Shown in pieces: positions 37,563 through 46,224 of a stretch of DNA of 64,000 bases. The notes beneath the pieces were generated by a model. The model saw only the letters and a program-made list of their open reading frames with translations, made no database searches and had not been told where the DNA came from. The stretch is from the NCBI RefSeq assembly GCF_000767055.1, contig NZ_CP006764.1, positions 1,116,001 to 1,180,000 of the forward strand. Reading direction: 5' to 3'. A program made the translations under genes and the position numbers. The stretch comes from Corynebacterium doosanense CAU 212 = DSM 45436 (GTDB lineage: Bacteria > Actinomycetota > Actinomycetes > Mycobacteriales > Mycobacteriaceae). The number at the start of each line of letters is the position of its first letter. The first letter of the stretch is position 1.

Positions 37563-38891
37563 ATGAGCGACTTCAACGGCCTGCCGCCACACGTCTGGCC
37601 GCGCAACGCCACGCGGCAGGAGGACGGCGTGGTCACCCTCGCCGGGGTGCCGCTCCCGGACATCGCCGAGGAATACGGCACGCCCGTGTTCATCGTCGAC
37701 GAGGACGATTTCCGCACCCGCTGCCGCGACATGGCCGCGGCCTTCGGCGGGCCGGCGAACGTGCATTACGCGTCCAAGGCCTTTCTCACCCGGACGATCG
37801 CCCGATGGGTCGACGAGGAGGAACTCAACCTCGACGTCGCCTCCGAGAACGAGCTCTCGGTGGCCCTGCGCGCCGGGTTCCCCGCCGAGCGCATCACCGC
37901 GCACGGCAACAACAAGACCCCGTCCTTCCTGCGGGCGTGTGTCCGTGAGGGGGTGGGTCACGTCGTCCTGGACAACCACGGAGAGCTGGAGCTGCTCGAT
38001 CTCATCGCCCGCGGGGCCGGGAAGGCCCAGCCCGTGCTCATCCGGGTCACCCCGGGTGTGGAGGCGCACACCAACGAGATGATCGCCACCGCGCACGAGG
38101 ACCAGAAGTTCGGCCTCTCGCTCGCCGACGGGGCCGCCTGGGCCGCCGCCGAGGCCGCGGTCCGCGCGGAGAACCTCGAGCTCATCGGCCTGCACTGCCA
38201 CATCGGCTCCCAGGTGTTCGACGCCGTCGGGTTCTCCCTGGCCGCCGAGCGGGTGCTGGGGCTGTACAAACGCATCCATGACGAGCTGGGGGTCAGGCTC
38301 CCGAAGCTGGACCTCGGCGGCGGCTACGGAATCGCCTACACCGCCGATCAGCGTCCCCTCGACGTGCTCTCGGTGGCGGGGGAGCTGCTCAGTGCGGTCT
38401 CCCGGACCGCCGAGGAGATGGGCATCGAGGCGCCCACCGTGCTCGTCGAGCCGGGGCGCGCCATCGTCGGGCCCTCGACGGTGACGGTCTACGAGGTCGG
38501 CTTCACCAAAACCATCTCCGTCAGCGACGACGCGTTCCGCCGCTATGTCGCCGTCGACGGCGGCATGAGCGACAACATCCGCCCCGCGCTCTACCAGGCG
38601 GAATACGACGGCCGCGTGGTCAACCGCTTCGTCGACGGGGTGGAGACCGCGACGCGCATCGTCGGTTCGCACTGCGAGTCCGGCGACATCCTCATCAATG
38701 ACGAGCTCTACCCGGACGACATCACCACCGGGGACCTCTTCGCCACCGCCAACACGGGCGCCTACGGCTACGCCATGGCCTCGAACTACAACCTCTTCTC
38801 CCGCCCCGCCGTGGTCTCCGTGCGGGCGGGGGAGGTCACCCCCATGCTGCGGCGCGAAACCGTGGAAGATCTGCTGCATCTCGAGGCTTAG
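37563..38891 (+). CDS. lysA: Diaminopimelate decarboxylase
   Basis: PLP-dependent enzyme of 442 residues making L-lysine from meso-diaminopimelate, the last lysine step. The PLP lysine lies in YASKAFLT (K72). The HCHIGSQ block appears as LHCHIGSQ, and the active-site cysteine block is HCESGDIL. The C-terminal [12 protein letters not shown] segment closes the beta-domain. The ATG follows the argS stop with no gap, and GAGAGG inside the argS end gives the ribosome site. argS-lysA linkage is characteristic of corynebacteria, where arginine and lysine availability influence the operon. Confidence 0.97.
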   Translation: MSDFNGLPPHVWPRNATRQEDGVVTLAGVPLPDIAEEYGTPVFIVDEDDFRTRCRDMAAAFGGPANVHYASKAFLTRTIARWVDEEELNLDVASENELSVALRAGFPAERITAHGNNKTPSFLRACVREGVGHVVLDNHGELELLDLIARGAGKAQPVLIRVTPGVEAHTNEMIATAHEDQKFGLSLADGAAWAAAEAAVRAENLELIGLHCHIGSQVFDAVGFSLAAERVLGLYKRIHDELGVRLPKLDLGGGYGIAYTADQRPLDVLSVAGELLSAVSRTAEEMGIEAPTVLVEPGRAIVGPSTVTVYEVGFTKTISVSDDAFRRYVAVDGGMSDNIRPALYQAEYDGRVVNRFVDGVETATRIVGSHCESGDILINDELYPDDITTGDLFATANTGAYGYAMASNYNLFSRPAVVSVRAGEVTPMLRRETVEDLLHLEA

Positions 38892-38927
38892 GCCGGGGTG
38901 CCGGGTCGCGTTCAAGACAGCTTTGTC

Positions 38928-38933
38928 TATAGT
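38928..38933 (+). promoter_or_regulatory. Probable -10 box of hom-thrB
   Basis: TATAGT matches TANANT and lies 40 bp before the hom ATG, in the 82-bp gap after lysA. No good -35 is seen 16-18 bp upstream. Confidence 0.45.
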
Positions 38934-38973
38934 AGGCCACGGAACAGACCACGAGACAGAAACGGACAGCACG

Positions 38974-40302
38974 ATGACGGCTCAAGAGACCACGACCCAG
39001 CCCGCCGGCAAACCAGTCGGAGTCGCCGTTCTCGGTATGGGAACCGTCGGCACCGAGGTCGTGCGCCTGCTGCGCGAGAACGCCGACGACTTCACCCACC
39101 GCATCGGCGGGCCCGTCGAGCTGCGCGGCATCGCCGTGTCCGACCTCGGCAAGGACCGTCCCGGCATCGACCGGGCACTGCTTACCGACGACGCGCTCTC
39201 GCTCGTCAACCGCGACGACGTCGACATCGTGGTCGAGGTCATCGGCGGCATCGACTACCCGCGCGAGCTCATCCTCGCCGCGCTCAACGCCGGCAAGTCC
39301 GTGGTCACGGCCAACAAGGCCCTGGTCGCCGCCCACGCCGACGCACTCTCCGAGGCCGCGGACAACGCCGGGGTGGACCTCTACTTCGAGGCCGCCGTGG
39401 CTGCGGCGATCCCCGTGGTGGGTATGCTGCGCCGCTCGCTCGCCGGCGACCGCATCGAGCGCATCTTCGGCATCGTCAACGGCACCACCAACTTCATCCT
39501 CGATGCCATGACCTCCACGGGGGCGACCTACGAGGACGCGCTCGCCGAGGCGACCCGCCTGGGATACGCGGAGGCGGACCCCACGGCGGACGTCGAGGGC
39601 CACGACGCCGCGTCGAAGGCCGCCATCCTCGCCTCCCTGGGATTCCACACCCGGGTGAACTTCGACGACGTCTACTGCGAGGGCATCACCCGGATCACCG
39701 CCGAGGACATCGACGCGGCCACCAAGGTGGGCTACACCATCAAGCTGCTGGCCATCTGCGAAAAGATCACCGGCGATGACGGCGAGGAGCAGGTCACCGC
39801 CCGGGTGCACCCCACCCTGATCCCCAGCTCCCACCCGCTGGCCTCGGTGAGCAAGTCCTACAACGCCATCTACGTCGACGCGGAGGCCGCGGGTTCGCTG
39901 ATGTTCTACGGCAACGGGGCCGGGGGAGACCCGACCGCCTCCGCGGTGCTCGGCGACCTCGTCGGCGCCGCGCGCAACAAGGTGCACGGCGGCCGCGCCC
40001 CGGGCGACAGCACCTACGCCAACCTCGCCGTGGCCGACTTCGGCGACGTGCCCACCCGCTACCACATCGACATGCTGGTCAACGACCGCACCGGCGTGCT
40101 CGCGGACATCGCGACGCGTTTCTCCGCCAAGGGAATCTCCCTGCGCACCGTGCGCCAGGAGGAGCAGGAGCGGCACTCCCACGCCCGCCTCATCGTGGTC
40201 ACGCACCAGGCCCGCGAGGCCGATCTGCGCGACATGGTGGCCGAGCTCGAGGCCTCCGAGGACGTGCAGAAGGTCTCCAGCGTCATCCGGCTGGACGGCT
40301 AG
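38974..40302 (+). CDS. hom: Homoserine dehydrogenase
   Basis: NAD(P)-dependent enzyme of 442 residues reducing aspartate semialdehyde to homoserine, the branch to threonine, methionine and isoleucine. Motifs: nucleotide-binding GMGTVGTEVV near the N-terminus, VVTANKALVAAH, NGTTNFILDAM, and the substrate region ATRLGYAEADPTADVEGHDA. The last ~80 residues (RYHIDMLVNDRTGVLADI onward) are an ACT domain, which gives threonine feedback inhibition in C. glutamicum. ATG 38974 starts the conserved protein. thrB follows after 6 bp. Confidence 0.97.
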   Translation: MTAQETTTQPAGKPVGVAVLGMGTVGTEVVRLLRENADDFTHRIGGPVELRGIAVSDLGKDRPGIDRALLTDDALSLVNRDDVDIVVEVIGGIDYPRELILAALNAGKSVVTANKALVAAHADALSEAADNAGVDLYFEAAVAAAIPVVGMLRRSLAGDRIERIFGIVNGTTNFILDAMTSTGATYEDALAEATRLGYAEADPTADVEGHDAASKAAILASLGFHTRVNFDDVYCEGITRITAEDIDAATKVGYTIKLLAICEKITGDDGEEQVTARVHPTLIPSSHPLASVSKSYNAIYVDAEAAGSLMFYGNGAGGDPTASAVLGDLVGAARNKVHGGRAPGDSTYANLAVADFGDVPTRYHIDMLVNDRTGVLADIATRFSAKGISLRTVRQEEQERHSHARLIVVTHQAREADLRDMVAELEASEDVQKVSSVIRLDG

Positions 40303-40308
40303 GACGCG

Positions 40309-41229
40309 ATGAGCACTGAACTGGTTCCCGGAACCTCCGTCAAGGTGACCGTGCCCGGCTCCTCGGCCAACCTCGGCCCGGGGTTTGACACCCTCGGCCT
40401 GGCGCTGAGCATCTACGACGTCGTCGAGGTCGAGGTCACCGCATCCGGCCTGGAGATCGACATCTTCGGCGAGGGCGCGGACGACCTGCCGCGCGACAGC
40501 TCCCACCTCGTGGTGCGTGCCATCCACTCCGGCCTCGCCGCGGCGGGGGTCACGGCTCCCGGCCTGCACGTGACCTGCCACAACGCCATTCCGCAGTCCC
40601 GCGGGCTGGGTTCCTCGGCCGCCGCGGCCGCGGCCGGTGTCGTGGCGGCGAACGCCCTGGCCGGCGGCCCGCTCGACGCGGACCAGCTGGTCCAGCTCGC
40701 GTCCGCCTTCGAGGGCCACCCCGACAATGCGGCGGCCAGCGTGCTCGGCGGCGCTGTGGTCTCGTGGACGGACATCCCCGTCGATGGGCGCAGCGAGGCC
40801 CGCTACCGCGCGGTGCCCATCCCCGTGCACGAGTCTATGCGCGCCACGGCCATCGTGCCCGACTTTCACGCGTCCACCCACGCGGTGCGCAAGGTCCTGC
40901 CCGAGCAGGTGACGCATCTCGACGCCCGTTTCAACGTCTCCCGCGTGGCCGTCATGGTGGCTGCCCTGCAGCACTACCCCGAGCTACTCGCCGAGGGAAC
41001 CAGGGACCGACTGCACCAGCCCTACCGTGCGGATGTCCTGCCGGTGACCGCGGAGTGGGTCAACCGGCTACGCAACCGCGGCTACGCGGCCTACCTCTCC
41101 GGGGCGGGGCCGACGATTATGGTGCTGTCGACGGAGCCGGTGGAGGAGCGGTTCCTCCGCGAGGCACGCGAGGACGGCCATCGGGTGCTGGAGCTCAGCG
41201 TCGCCGGCCCCACCCGGGTGGACAGCTAG
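40309..41229 (+). CDS. thrB: Homoserine kinase
   Basis: GHMP-family kinase of 306 residues phosphorylating homoserine for threonine synthesis. The ATP-binding signature [16 protein letters not shown] (about residues 96-111) and the N-terminal [15 protein letters not shown] substrate block are both present. It forms the hom-thrB operon (6-bp gap) known from C. glutamicum. Its stop overlaps the convergent arnR-like stop by 4 bp, with no hairpin between the two transcripts, so antisense read-through is possible. Confidence 0.96.
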   Translation: MSTELVPGTSVKVTVPGSSANLGPGFDTLGLALSIYDVVEVEVTASGLEIDIFGEGADDLPRDSSHLVVRAIHSGLAAAGVTAPGLHVTCHNAIPQSRGLGSSAAAAAAGVVAANALAGGPLDADQLVQLASAFEGHPDNAAASVLGGAVVSWTDIPVDGRSEARYRAVPIPVHESMRATAIVPDFHASTHAVRKVLPEQVTHLDARFNVSRVAVMVAALQHYPELLAEGTRDRLHQPYRADVLPVTAEWVNRLRNRGYAAYLSGAGPTIMVLSTEPVEERFLREAREDGHRVLELSVAGPTRVDS

Positions 41230-41903
41230 TTCTTCGCCTGCCGGGACAGGTGGACCAGGCACTGGCCGTCCGCAGCCATCGGTTCGACGTGGGAGTCCAC
41301 CCCGTCGCTGACGGTCTCGGCGAGGAACCCGTCGTGGACCCGGCACACGAAGTCGGAGGGCCGCCCGCCCGTGGCGGTGACAAAGGGGCAGGACTGCAGC
41401 GTCAGCGTGGTGCTGTCCGGGGTGTCCGGGTGTTCGGGCAGGGTGGGGTCGAAGCCCATGTCCCGCAGCATCGTGTGAATGCGCGACGCGGCGGAGTCGA
41501 CGTCATGGGGCTCATGGCCCTCTTCCGCCATGCGCCGTGCCCAGCGGCGGCCGATGTCGCGGGCGCTGTCCGGGTCGATGGAGTCGGCCATCATCTCAAT
41601 GAGCGTGACGTATTCGTCGGCGACCGTGCGGTTGTCGGGTACCCGGACCTGGAAGATCAGCGAGGGGCGGCCGCGCCCCTGCGCCGGGGCGGGGAACACC
41701 CGCACGGCGCCGTGGGCGACGAGCTCATCGAGGTGGCCGCGGGCGGTGTTGACGTGCATGCCCAGCGCGTCGGCGACATCAGAGGCGCGCGCCCCGGCGG
41801 TCAGCTGCTGCAGGGTGCGCAGAACCTCACGCTGCTTGGGGCTGAGTTTCAGCGATTCCGGGAACAGCTCCGTGGCTGGCCGGGGAGGGGTGTTCTCGCC
41901 CAT
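41226..41903 (-). CDS. arnR: ArnR-type Fe-S winged-helix regulator of nitrate respiration
   Basis: Regulator of 225 residues. The N-terminal winged helix ([37 protein letters not shown]) is ArsR/SufR-like. The C-terminal part has three cysteines, C172 (SCPF), C187 and C215, suited to ligate an iron-sulfur cluster. From memory, C. glutamicum ArnR (cg1340), encoded beside narKGHJI, represses nar and hmp under oxic conditions through such a cluster. Here the gene is last in the nar-mod array, 16 bp after modBC. SufR is the main alternative, but the location favours ArnR. Confidence 0.85.
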   Translation of the reverse strand: MGENTPPRPATELFPESLKLSPKQREVLRTLQQLTAGARASDVADALGMHVNTARGHLDELVAHGAVRVFPAPAQGRGRPSLIFQVRVPDNRTVADEYVTLIEMMADSIDPDSARDIGRRWARRMAEEGHEPHDVDSAASRIHTMLRDMGFDPTLPEHPDTPDSTTLTLQSCPFVTATGGRPSDFVCRVHDGFLAETVSDGVDSHVEPMAADGQCLVHLSRQAKN

Positions 41904-41919
41904 GCGCTTGCGGTTCCTT

Positions 41920-43818
41920 TCACGAGGTCGGCCGGGGGTGGACCCTGACGGACAGGGCCTTGGTTACGCACTGGACCTTCGTTCCCGGCTCGAGCCCCAT
42001 GCTCAGGGCGGAGGACGACGTGACGGGGACGGTGAGTCCGCCGTCGCCGACATCGACGGCGACCCTCGTGGTGGTCACGTCCGCGGCCTGGAGCGCCGTC
42101 ACGGTCCCCGGCCAGACGTTGCGCGCGGATTCCGTGGGATCCGTCGCCGCCGGCAACCGTAGCACTGTCGCCTCAGGTGCGATCGTCACCACCGCGCCGT
42201 CCCCGACGGAAGCGCTAACTCCCTCGGGCAGGGTCCCGGTGATGGTCAAATTATCATTGGACACTGTAACGCTATCAGTCTTCACTTCTGAAATAACTCC
42301 GGTCAGACGGTTTAACCCGGAAATTCTCGCAATAAAGTCGCTGGGCGGGACCCGCAGCAACTCACCGGTGTCGCCGGCCGCGCTCACCCGGCCCGCCTCC
42401 AGGGCCACGAGCTGGTCTGACAATCCGGCCACGTCGAGGGGATCGTGGGTGACCATGAGGGTCGTCCGGTCGGCCGCGGCGGCGCGAAGCAGCTGGCGCC
42501 ACCGGGCGGCGGAGGAGACGTCGATGGCGGCGAGCGGCTCATCGAGGATGAGCACGCGCGGGCGGGTGGCCAGGGCGCGCACGAGCGCCACCTGGGCGGC
42601 CTGGCCGCCGGAGAGGGAGGCGACGGGAAGGTCGTGAAGCGAGGATAGGCCGGCAGCATTGAGCAGCTCCCGGGTGCGCGCGGGGTCCCGGGTGGCCATG
42701 GTGACGGCTCCGGAGACCTTGGCCACGCGTGGCAGGCCAGGTTTCTGGGTCAGTAGGACCACGCCACGGCGATGGGCCGGCTGCTTATCGACGCGCTGTC
42801 CACCTACCGTGACCCGCGCGCCGGTGAGCCTGCCGGCGATCATGCCCACGAGGGTGGACTTGCCGGAGCCGTTCGGGCCGACCACGGCGGTGATGCGGTC
42901 GCGGGGAAACGTCGTTGATACGCCGTCGACCTCCACCTCGACCTCCGCGCCGCTCTCGGGGGCAGTGAGGCACCGGAGCCGGGCGGGGTCGAGCGGGGCG
43001 ATGGGGCGGGGGCGCGGATGCGGCTCGCGCCTGAACAGGCCCGGCAGCGCCGCGAGCGCGAGGACGAGGATTGCCAGGATGATGAGCACTGCGCCCAGCG
43101 CGTAGGCGCCGTCGCGGTCGACCTCGCGCTCCAGGTAGACCGCCAGCGAAACGGTGCGTGTCTTGCCGGGCATGGAGCCGGCGAAGGTGATGGTCGTGCC
43201 GAACTCGCCGAGGGAGCGGGCGAAGGCCAGGCCAGCACCCGTGGCGATGGCGGGGGCGATGGTCGGCAGCGTGATGGAGCGCAGGATGCGCCCCGGCGAC
43301 ATGCCGATGCCCGCCGCGGAGGCCGTGACCTCGCGGTCCTGCTGGCGAAGGGCCGCGTCGACCGTGACGACGACGAAGGGCAGGGAGATGAAGACGTGGG
43401 CCGCGACGACGCCGGCGAAGGCGAAGGCGAACTGCCAGCCCAGCGCGTCGAGCACGGGGGCGAGCAGTCCGTTGTTGCCGATTGCTGCGCTGAGCGCCAG
43501 GCCAGAGACCACCGGCGGCATGGCCAGGGGGAGCAGGACGAGAAGGCGGGCGAACCCGGAGCCGCGGCGCATCGACTGCATCCACACCGCCAGGGGGACA
43601 CCGACGGCGATGGTGATCAGCGTCGACAGCGCGGCCGCCGTCAGTGTGAGGCGCAGGAGCTCCTGGACGTCCGGCTCGGAGAGGATCGCGCCCAGGTCGG
43701 CCCAGGGCACGCGCGTCGCCAGCGCGAGGACGGGAAAGAGGAGGTACAGGGCCGCGAACACCCCGGCGACGATGACGATCGCCGGGGTGCGCGGCTGAAT
43801 GGGGCGGGGCGTGGCCAT
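41920..43818 (-). CDS. Fused molybdate permease-ATPase (ModB-ModC)
   Basis: Single polypeptide of 632 residues combining both membrane and ATP-binding parts of a molybdate importer. Residues ~10-265 are a ModB-type permease with six helices and the EAA loop (ASAAGIGMSPGRILRSITLP, 166-185). Residues ~285-485 are a ModC ATPase: GPNGSGKST (314-322), signature SLSGGQ (401-406), Walker B VLILDEP (422-428) and switch His in VTHDP. Residues ~500-632 form two small beta domains of the Mop/TOBE molybdate-binding type. Usually these are two genes. The start overlaps nothing and directly follows modA. Tungstate as alternative substrate cannot be excluded. Confidence 0.92.
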   Translation of the reverse strand: MATPRPIQPRTPAIVIVAGVFAALYLLFPVLALATRVPWADLGAILSEPDVQELLRLTLTAAALSTLITIAVGVPLAVWMQSMRRGSGFARLLVLLPLAMPPVVSGLALSAAIGNNGLLAPVLDALGWQFAFAFAGVVAAHVFISLPFVVVTVDAALRQQDREVTASAAGIGMSPGRILRSITLPTIAPAIATGAGLAFARSLGEFGTTITFAGSMPGKTRTVSLAVYLEREVDRDGAYALGAVLIILAILVLALAALPGLFRREPHPRPRPIAPLDPARLRCLTAPESGAEVEVEVDGVSTTFPRDRITAVVGPNGSGKSTLVGMIAGRLTGARVTVGGQRVDKQPAHRRGVVLLTQKPGLPRVAKVSGAVTMATRDPARTRELLNAAGLSSLHDLPVASLSGGQAAQVALVRALATRPRVLILDEPLAAIDVSSAARWRQLLRAAAADRTTLMVTHDPLDVAGLSDQLVALEAGRVSAAGDTGELLRVPPSDFIARISGLNRLTGVISEVKTDSVTVSNDNLTITGTLPEGVSASVGDGAVVTIAPEATVLRLPAATDPTESARNVWPGTVTALQAADVTTTRVAVDVGDGGLTVPVTSSSALSMGLEPGTKVQCVTKALSVRVHPRPTS

Positions 43819-44649
43819 CTAGTTGCTCGGCGTGAAGCCGGCCTCCTCGAGCCTGGTGGCGACCTCGTCGGAGAGGATGAGCTTCGCCAGGGCCTCCGCG
43901 GCCTCGGGGTTCGGGCTGTTGTTCACCGTGGCGACCCAGAGGGTGGTGGAGGCCTCGTTGGCATGGGGAATGTCGATGACCTCGACGTCGTCACCTGCGG
44001 CAAGAGCATCGGTGCGGTAGACCCATCCGGCCTCGGCCTCGCCGTTGGTGACCTTGCCCAGCACGTCGCCCACCGCGCCCTCGAGGGAGACGGGGGTCAG
44101 GTCGAGGTCGTTGAGCTTCTCGAGCTGCTCGGAGACGCCGCCGCAGGGCACCTGCGGGTCGCACAGCACGAGGTCGACGCCGTCGAGGTCCTCGACGGAC
44201 CTGATGCCGACGGGGTTGCCCGCGGGGACGACCATGACCATGGAATTGGCGGCCAGCTCCTGCGGCTCGCCGACCGTGCCGTCAGCCTCGGCCTGGTCCA
44301 TGGACTTCGTGTCGGCGGTGATGAGGACGTCGGCATCCGCTCCCTCGTTGAGCTGGGTGACCAGGGTGCCGGAACCGTCGTTGTTCAAGGCGACATCCTG
44401 CGGTGGGTCGAGCTCGCCGGCCAGGCGGGTCAGCTCGTCGTTGATGACACGGGTGGAGGAGGCGCCGAAAAGCTGCGTCTCGACGGCCTCGGCGGGGGCC
44501 GCTGCCGAGGCGGAGTCCGCGGCCGAGGCGGATCCGGATGTGGTCACCGTGGTGCCCTCGTCAGTGCCTGAGTTCGAGCACGCGACGAGGGTGGCGGTGC
44601 CGACGAGGGCGACGGTGGCGACGGTGGCGAGGGTGAATTTCCGATACAT
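43819..44649 (-). CDS. modA: Molybdate-binding lipoprotein ModA
   Basis: Periplasmic-type substrate-binding protein of 276 residues anchored by a lipid. The signal peptide ends at lipobox LVAC (Cys24), then comes a Ser/Thr/Ala linker to about residue 58. The binding domain contains LFGASSTRVINDELTRLA and NDGSGTLVTQLNEGADADVLIT, matching ModA serine-rich anion-site regions, and the later GVSEQLEKL and GEAEAGWVYRTDA segments. It captures molybdate for the fused ModBC. The stop codon abuts modBC. A TAGAAT -10 box upstream suggests that modA-modBC-arnR can also be transcribed separately from nar. Confidence 0.93.
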   Translation of the reverse strand: MYRKFTLATVATVALVGTATLVACSNSGTDEGTTVTTSGSASAADSASAAAPAEAVETQLFGASSTRVINDELTRLAGELDPPQDVALNNDGSGTLVTQLNEGADADVLITADTKSMDQAEADGTVGEPQELAANSMVMVVPAGNPVGIRSVEDLDGVDLVLCDPQVPCGGVSEQLEKLNDLDLTPVSLEGAVGDVLGKVTNGEAEAGWVYRTDALAAGDDVEVIDIPHANEASTTLWVATVNNSPNPEAAEALAKLILSDEVATRLEEAGFTPSN

Positions 44650-44690
44650 GTGTCAACCGATCTGCGGGGAAAATTGCGGGATCAGTCCGT

Positions 44691-44696
44691 ATTCTA
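44691..44696 (-). promoter_or_regulatory. Possible internal promoter (-10) before modA
   Basis: TAGAAT on the minus strand (complement of 44691-44696) matches TANANT and lies ~42 bp before the modA ATG, in the 83-bp gap after narI. No good -35 is evident. The gap is the longest inside the nar-mod array. Confidence 0.4.
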
Positions 44697-44732
44697 CACA
44701 CTTATTCCAGGAACACGGCGAATTTGCGGAAA

Positions 44733-45515
44733 TTACGCGCCGCGGGACGGGGCCTCCCGGTCCGCGAGCTGCTCCGTGTGCGAGCGCACCGGCTCCCAGC
44801 CGCGGGCCGTGAAGTGGGTCGACGTGCGCGAATCCCGCGAGCGGTAGACCACGTACGGGCGGGTGACGTAGCCGACCGGGGCGGAGAAGGCGTGCACAAG
44901 GCGCGTCCACGGCCACACCGCCATGAGGGTGAAGCCGCCGATGACATGCACCTTGAACTGCCACGGCACGTCGGTCATGAGCTCCGGCTGGGCGTTGAGG
45001 ATGAGCAGCTGACGCAGCCAGGGGGAGATGGTCTCCCGGTAGTCGTAACCGTGCGGGCCGCCGAAGACTTGCAGCGACAGGGTGGCGAAGAAGCCGGAGA
45101 TGATCGCCGCGGCGAGGAAGACGTACATCGTCTTGTCCGAGGTCGAGGTGGAGAGGAAGACGGAGCGGTTGACTACGCGTCGATAGATGAGCCCGGCGAG
45201 GCCGAGGATGACCATGATGCCCGCGATCGTGCCGGGGATGGTGGCGATGAGGTGGTAGATGCCGTCGTTAAGCCCCACCGCCCGGGTCCAAGACTTGGGG
45301 ATGGCCAGGCCCATGAGGTGGCCGACGATGACCAGCATCATGCCCCAGTGGAACAGCGGCGAGGAGATGCGCAGCAGGCGGGACTCGTAGATCTGGGAGG
45401 AGTGGGTGGTCCAGCCGAACTGGTCGGAGCGCCAGCGCCAGATGATCCCGACGACAAACGCCGCGATGCACAGCCAGGGGAACGCGACCCAGAGGAAGAC
45501 TTCGAGGTTGCTCAT
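44733..45515 (-). CDS. narI: Respiratory nitrate reductase gamma subunit NarI
   Basis: Membrane cytochrome b subunit of 260 residues. Five membrane helices are seen, beginning MSNLEVFLWVAFPWLCIAAF. Histidines in the second and fifth helices (HWGMMLVIVGHLMG; KVHVIGGFTLMAVWPWTRLVHAFS) would bind the two haem b groups. It oxidises menaquinol and passes electrons to NarH. It is in the nar array, 15 bp after narJ. The C-terminal tail is polar and longer than in E. coli. Confidence 0.95.
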   Translation of the reverse strand: MSNLEVFLWVAFPWLCIAAFVVGIIWRWRSDQFGWTTHSSQIYESRLLRISSPLFHWGMMLVIVGHLMGLAIPKSWTRAVGLNDGIYHLIATIPGTIAGIMVILGLAGLIYRRVVNRSVFLSTSTSDKTMYVFLAAAIISGFFATLSLQVFGGPHGYDYRETISPWLRQLLILNAQPELMTDVPWQFKVHVIGGFTLMAVWPWTRLVHAFSAPVGYVTRPYVVYRSRDSRTSTHFTARGWEPVRSHTEQLADREAPSRGA

Positions 45516-45530
45516 GAGGGGGAGGATCCT

Positions 45531-46223
45531 TTACCTGTTGACGTCGGAGGACATGGTCGGGAAGGGGAGCTGGGTGATGCCGACCATCTCCGCCGGTGGA
45601 CCGGACTTGATGAGGTCGATGTAGCGGAACACGGTCGCCTCGTCGACCCGGGGAAGAGACTTGGCGACGGCGACGATCACGTGGACGTACGGGGAGCCGA
45701 TGTTCTCCAGCGCACTGCGCAGGACCTCGATGCCCTCGCGGTGGGAGGCGATCATTTCGACCGCGGCGGCGTGGTGGGCGTCGTCGACACGCGCGAGCGC
45801 CTCCAGCAGCACACACAGGTGATCGGGGAGCTCCTGCGTCTGCTCCTCGATGCCCAGCCCGCGCAGCTGCTGGCGAAACGCCAGGATCGCCGTGCCACGC
45901 TGACGGGTGTCGCCCACGGAGTAGTAGGAGAGGAACAGCGAGCAGCGCCGCCGCTGGTCGAACGTCTCGACGTAGTGCTCCTCCAGCTCACGCAGGCTCA
46001 TCGATGCGGTGGCGGCGAGGAAGGCCCGGAACTCGTCGGCGATGGCCGCCGGCAGCTCCGGCAGCGACGCTCCGATGATCTCCCGGCTTTCCGCAAACCG
46101 CTCGTCCGGGTAACTCAGCAGCACCGACGCCGCCATGGCGACGATACGACGCTGCTCAGTGTCGATACTCACCGGCTCAACGAACTGCGCCGGGACGGCG
46201 CCCACGTGGGTCCGCCTGGCCAT
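45531..46223 (-). CDS. narJ: Nitrate reductase chaperone NarJ (delta)
   Basis: Redox-enzyme maturation protein of 230 residues of the TorD/NarJ family. It binds apo-NarG while the molybdenum cofactor is inserted and is not part of the final complex. The signature LEEHYVETFDQRRRCSLFLSYYSVGDTRQRG is plain (about 81-111), followed by LPDHLCVLLE. ATG 46223 begins one base after the narH stop, so translation is coupled. All helical, cytoplasmic. Confidence 0.95.
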   Translation of the reverse strand: MARRTHVGAVPAQFVEPVSIDTEQRRIVAMAASVLLSYPDERFAESREIIGASLPELPAAIADEFRAFLAATASMSLRELEEHYVETFDQRRRCSLFLSYYSVGDTRQRGTAILAFRQQLRGLGIEEQTQELPDHLCVLLEALARVDDAHHAAAVEMIASHREGIEVLRSALENIGSPYVHVIVAVAKSLPRVDEATVFRYIDLIKSGPPAEMVGITQLPFPTMSSDVNR

Positions 46224-46224
46224 G

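Noticed and set aside
35991..38972. A 993-codon minus-strand open frame opposite argS and lysA
   Set aside because: Both plus-strand genes carry complete motifs, and the antisense product is compositionally a shadow.
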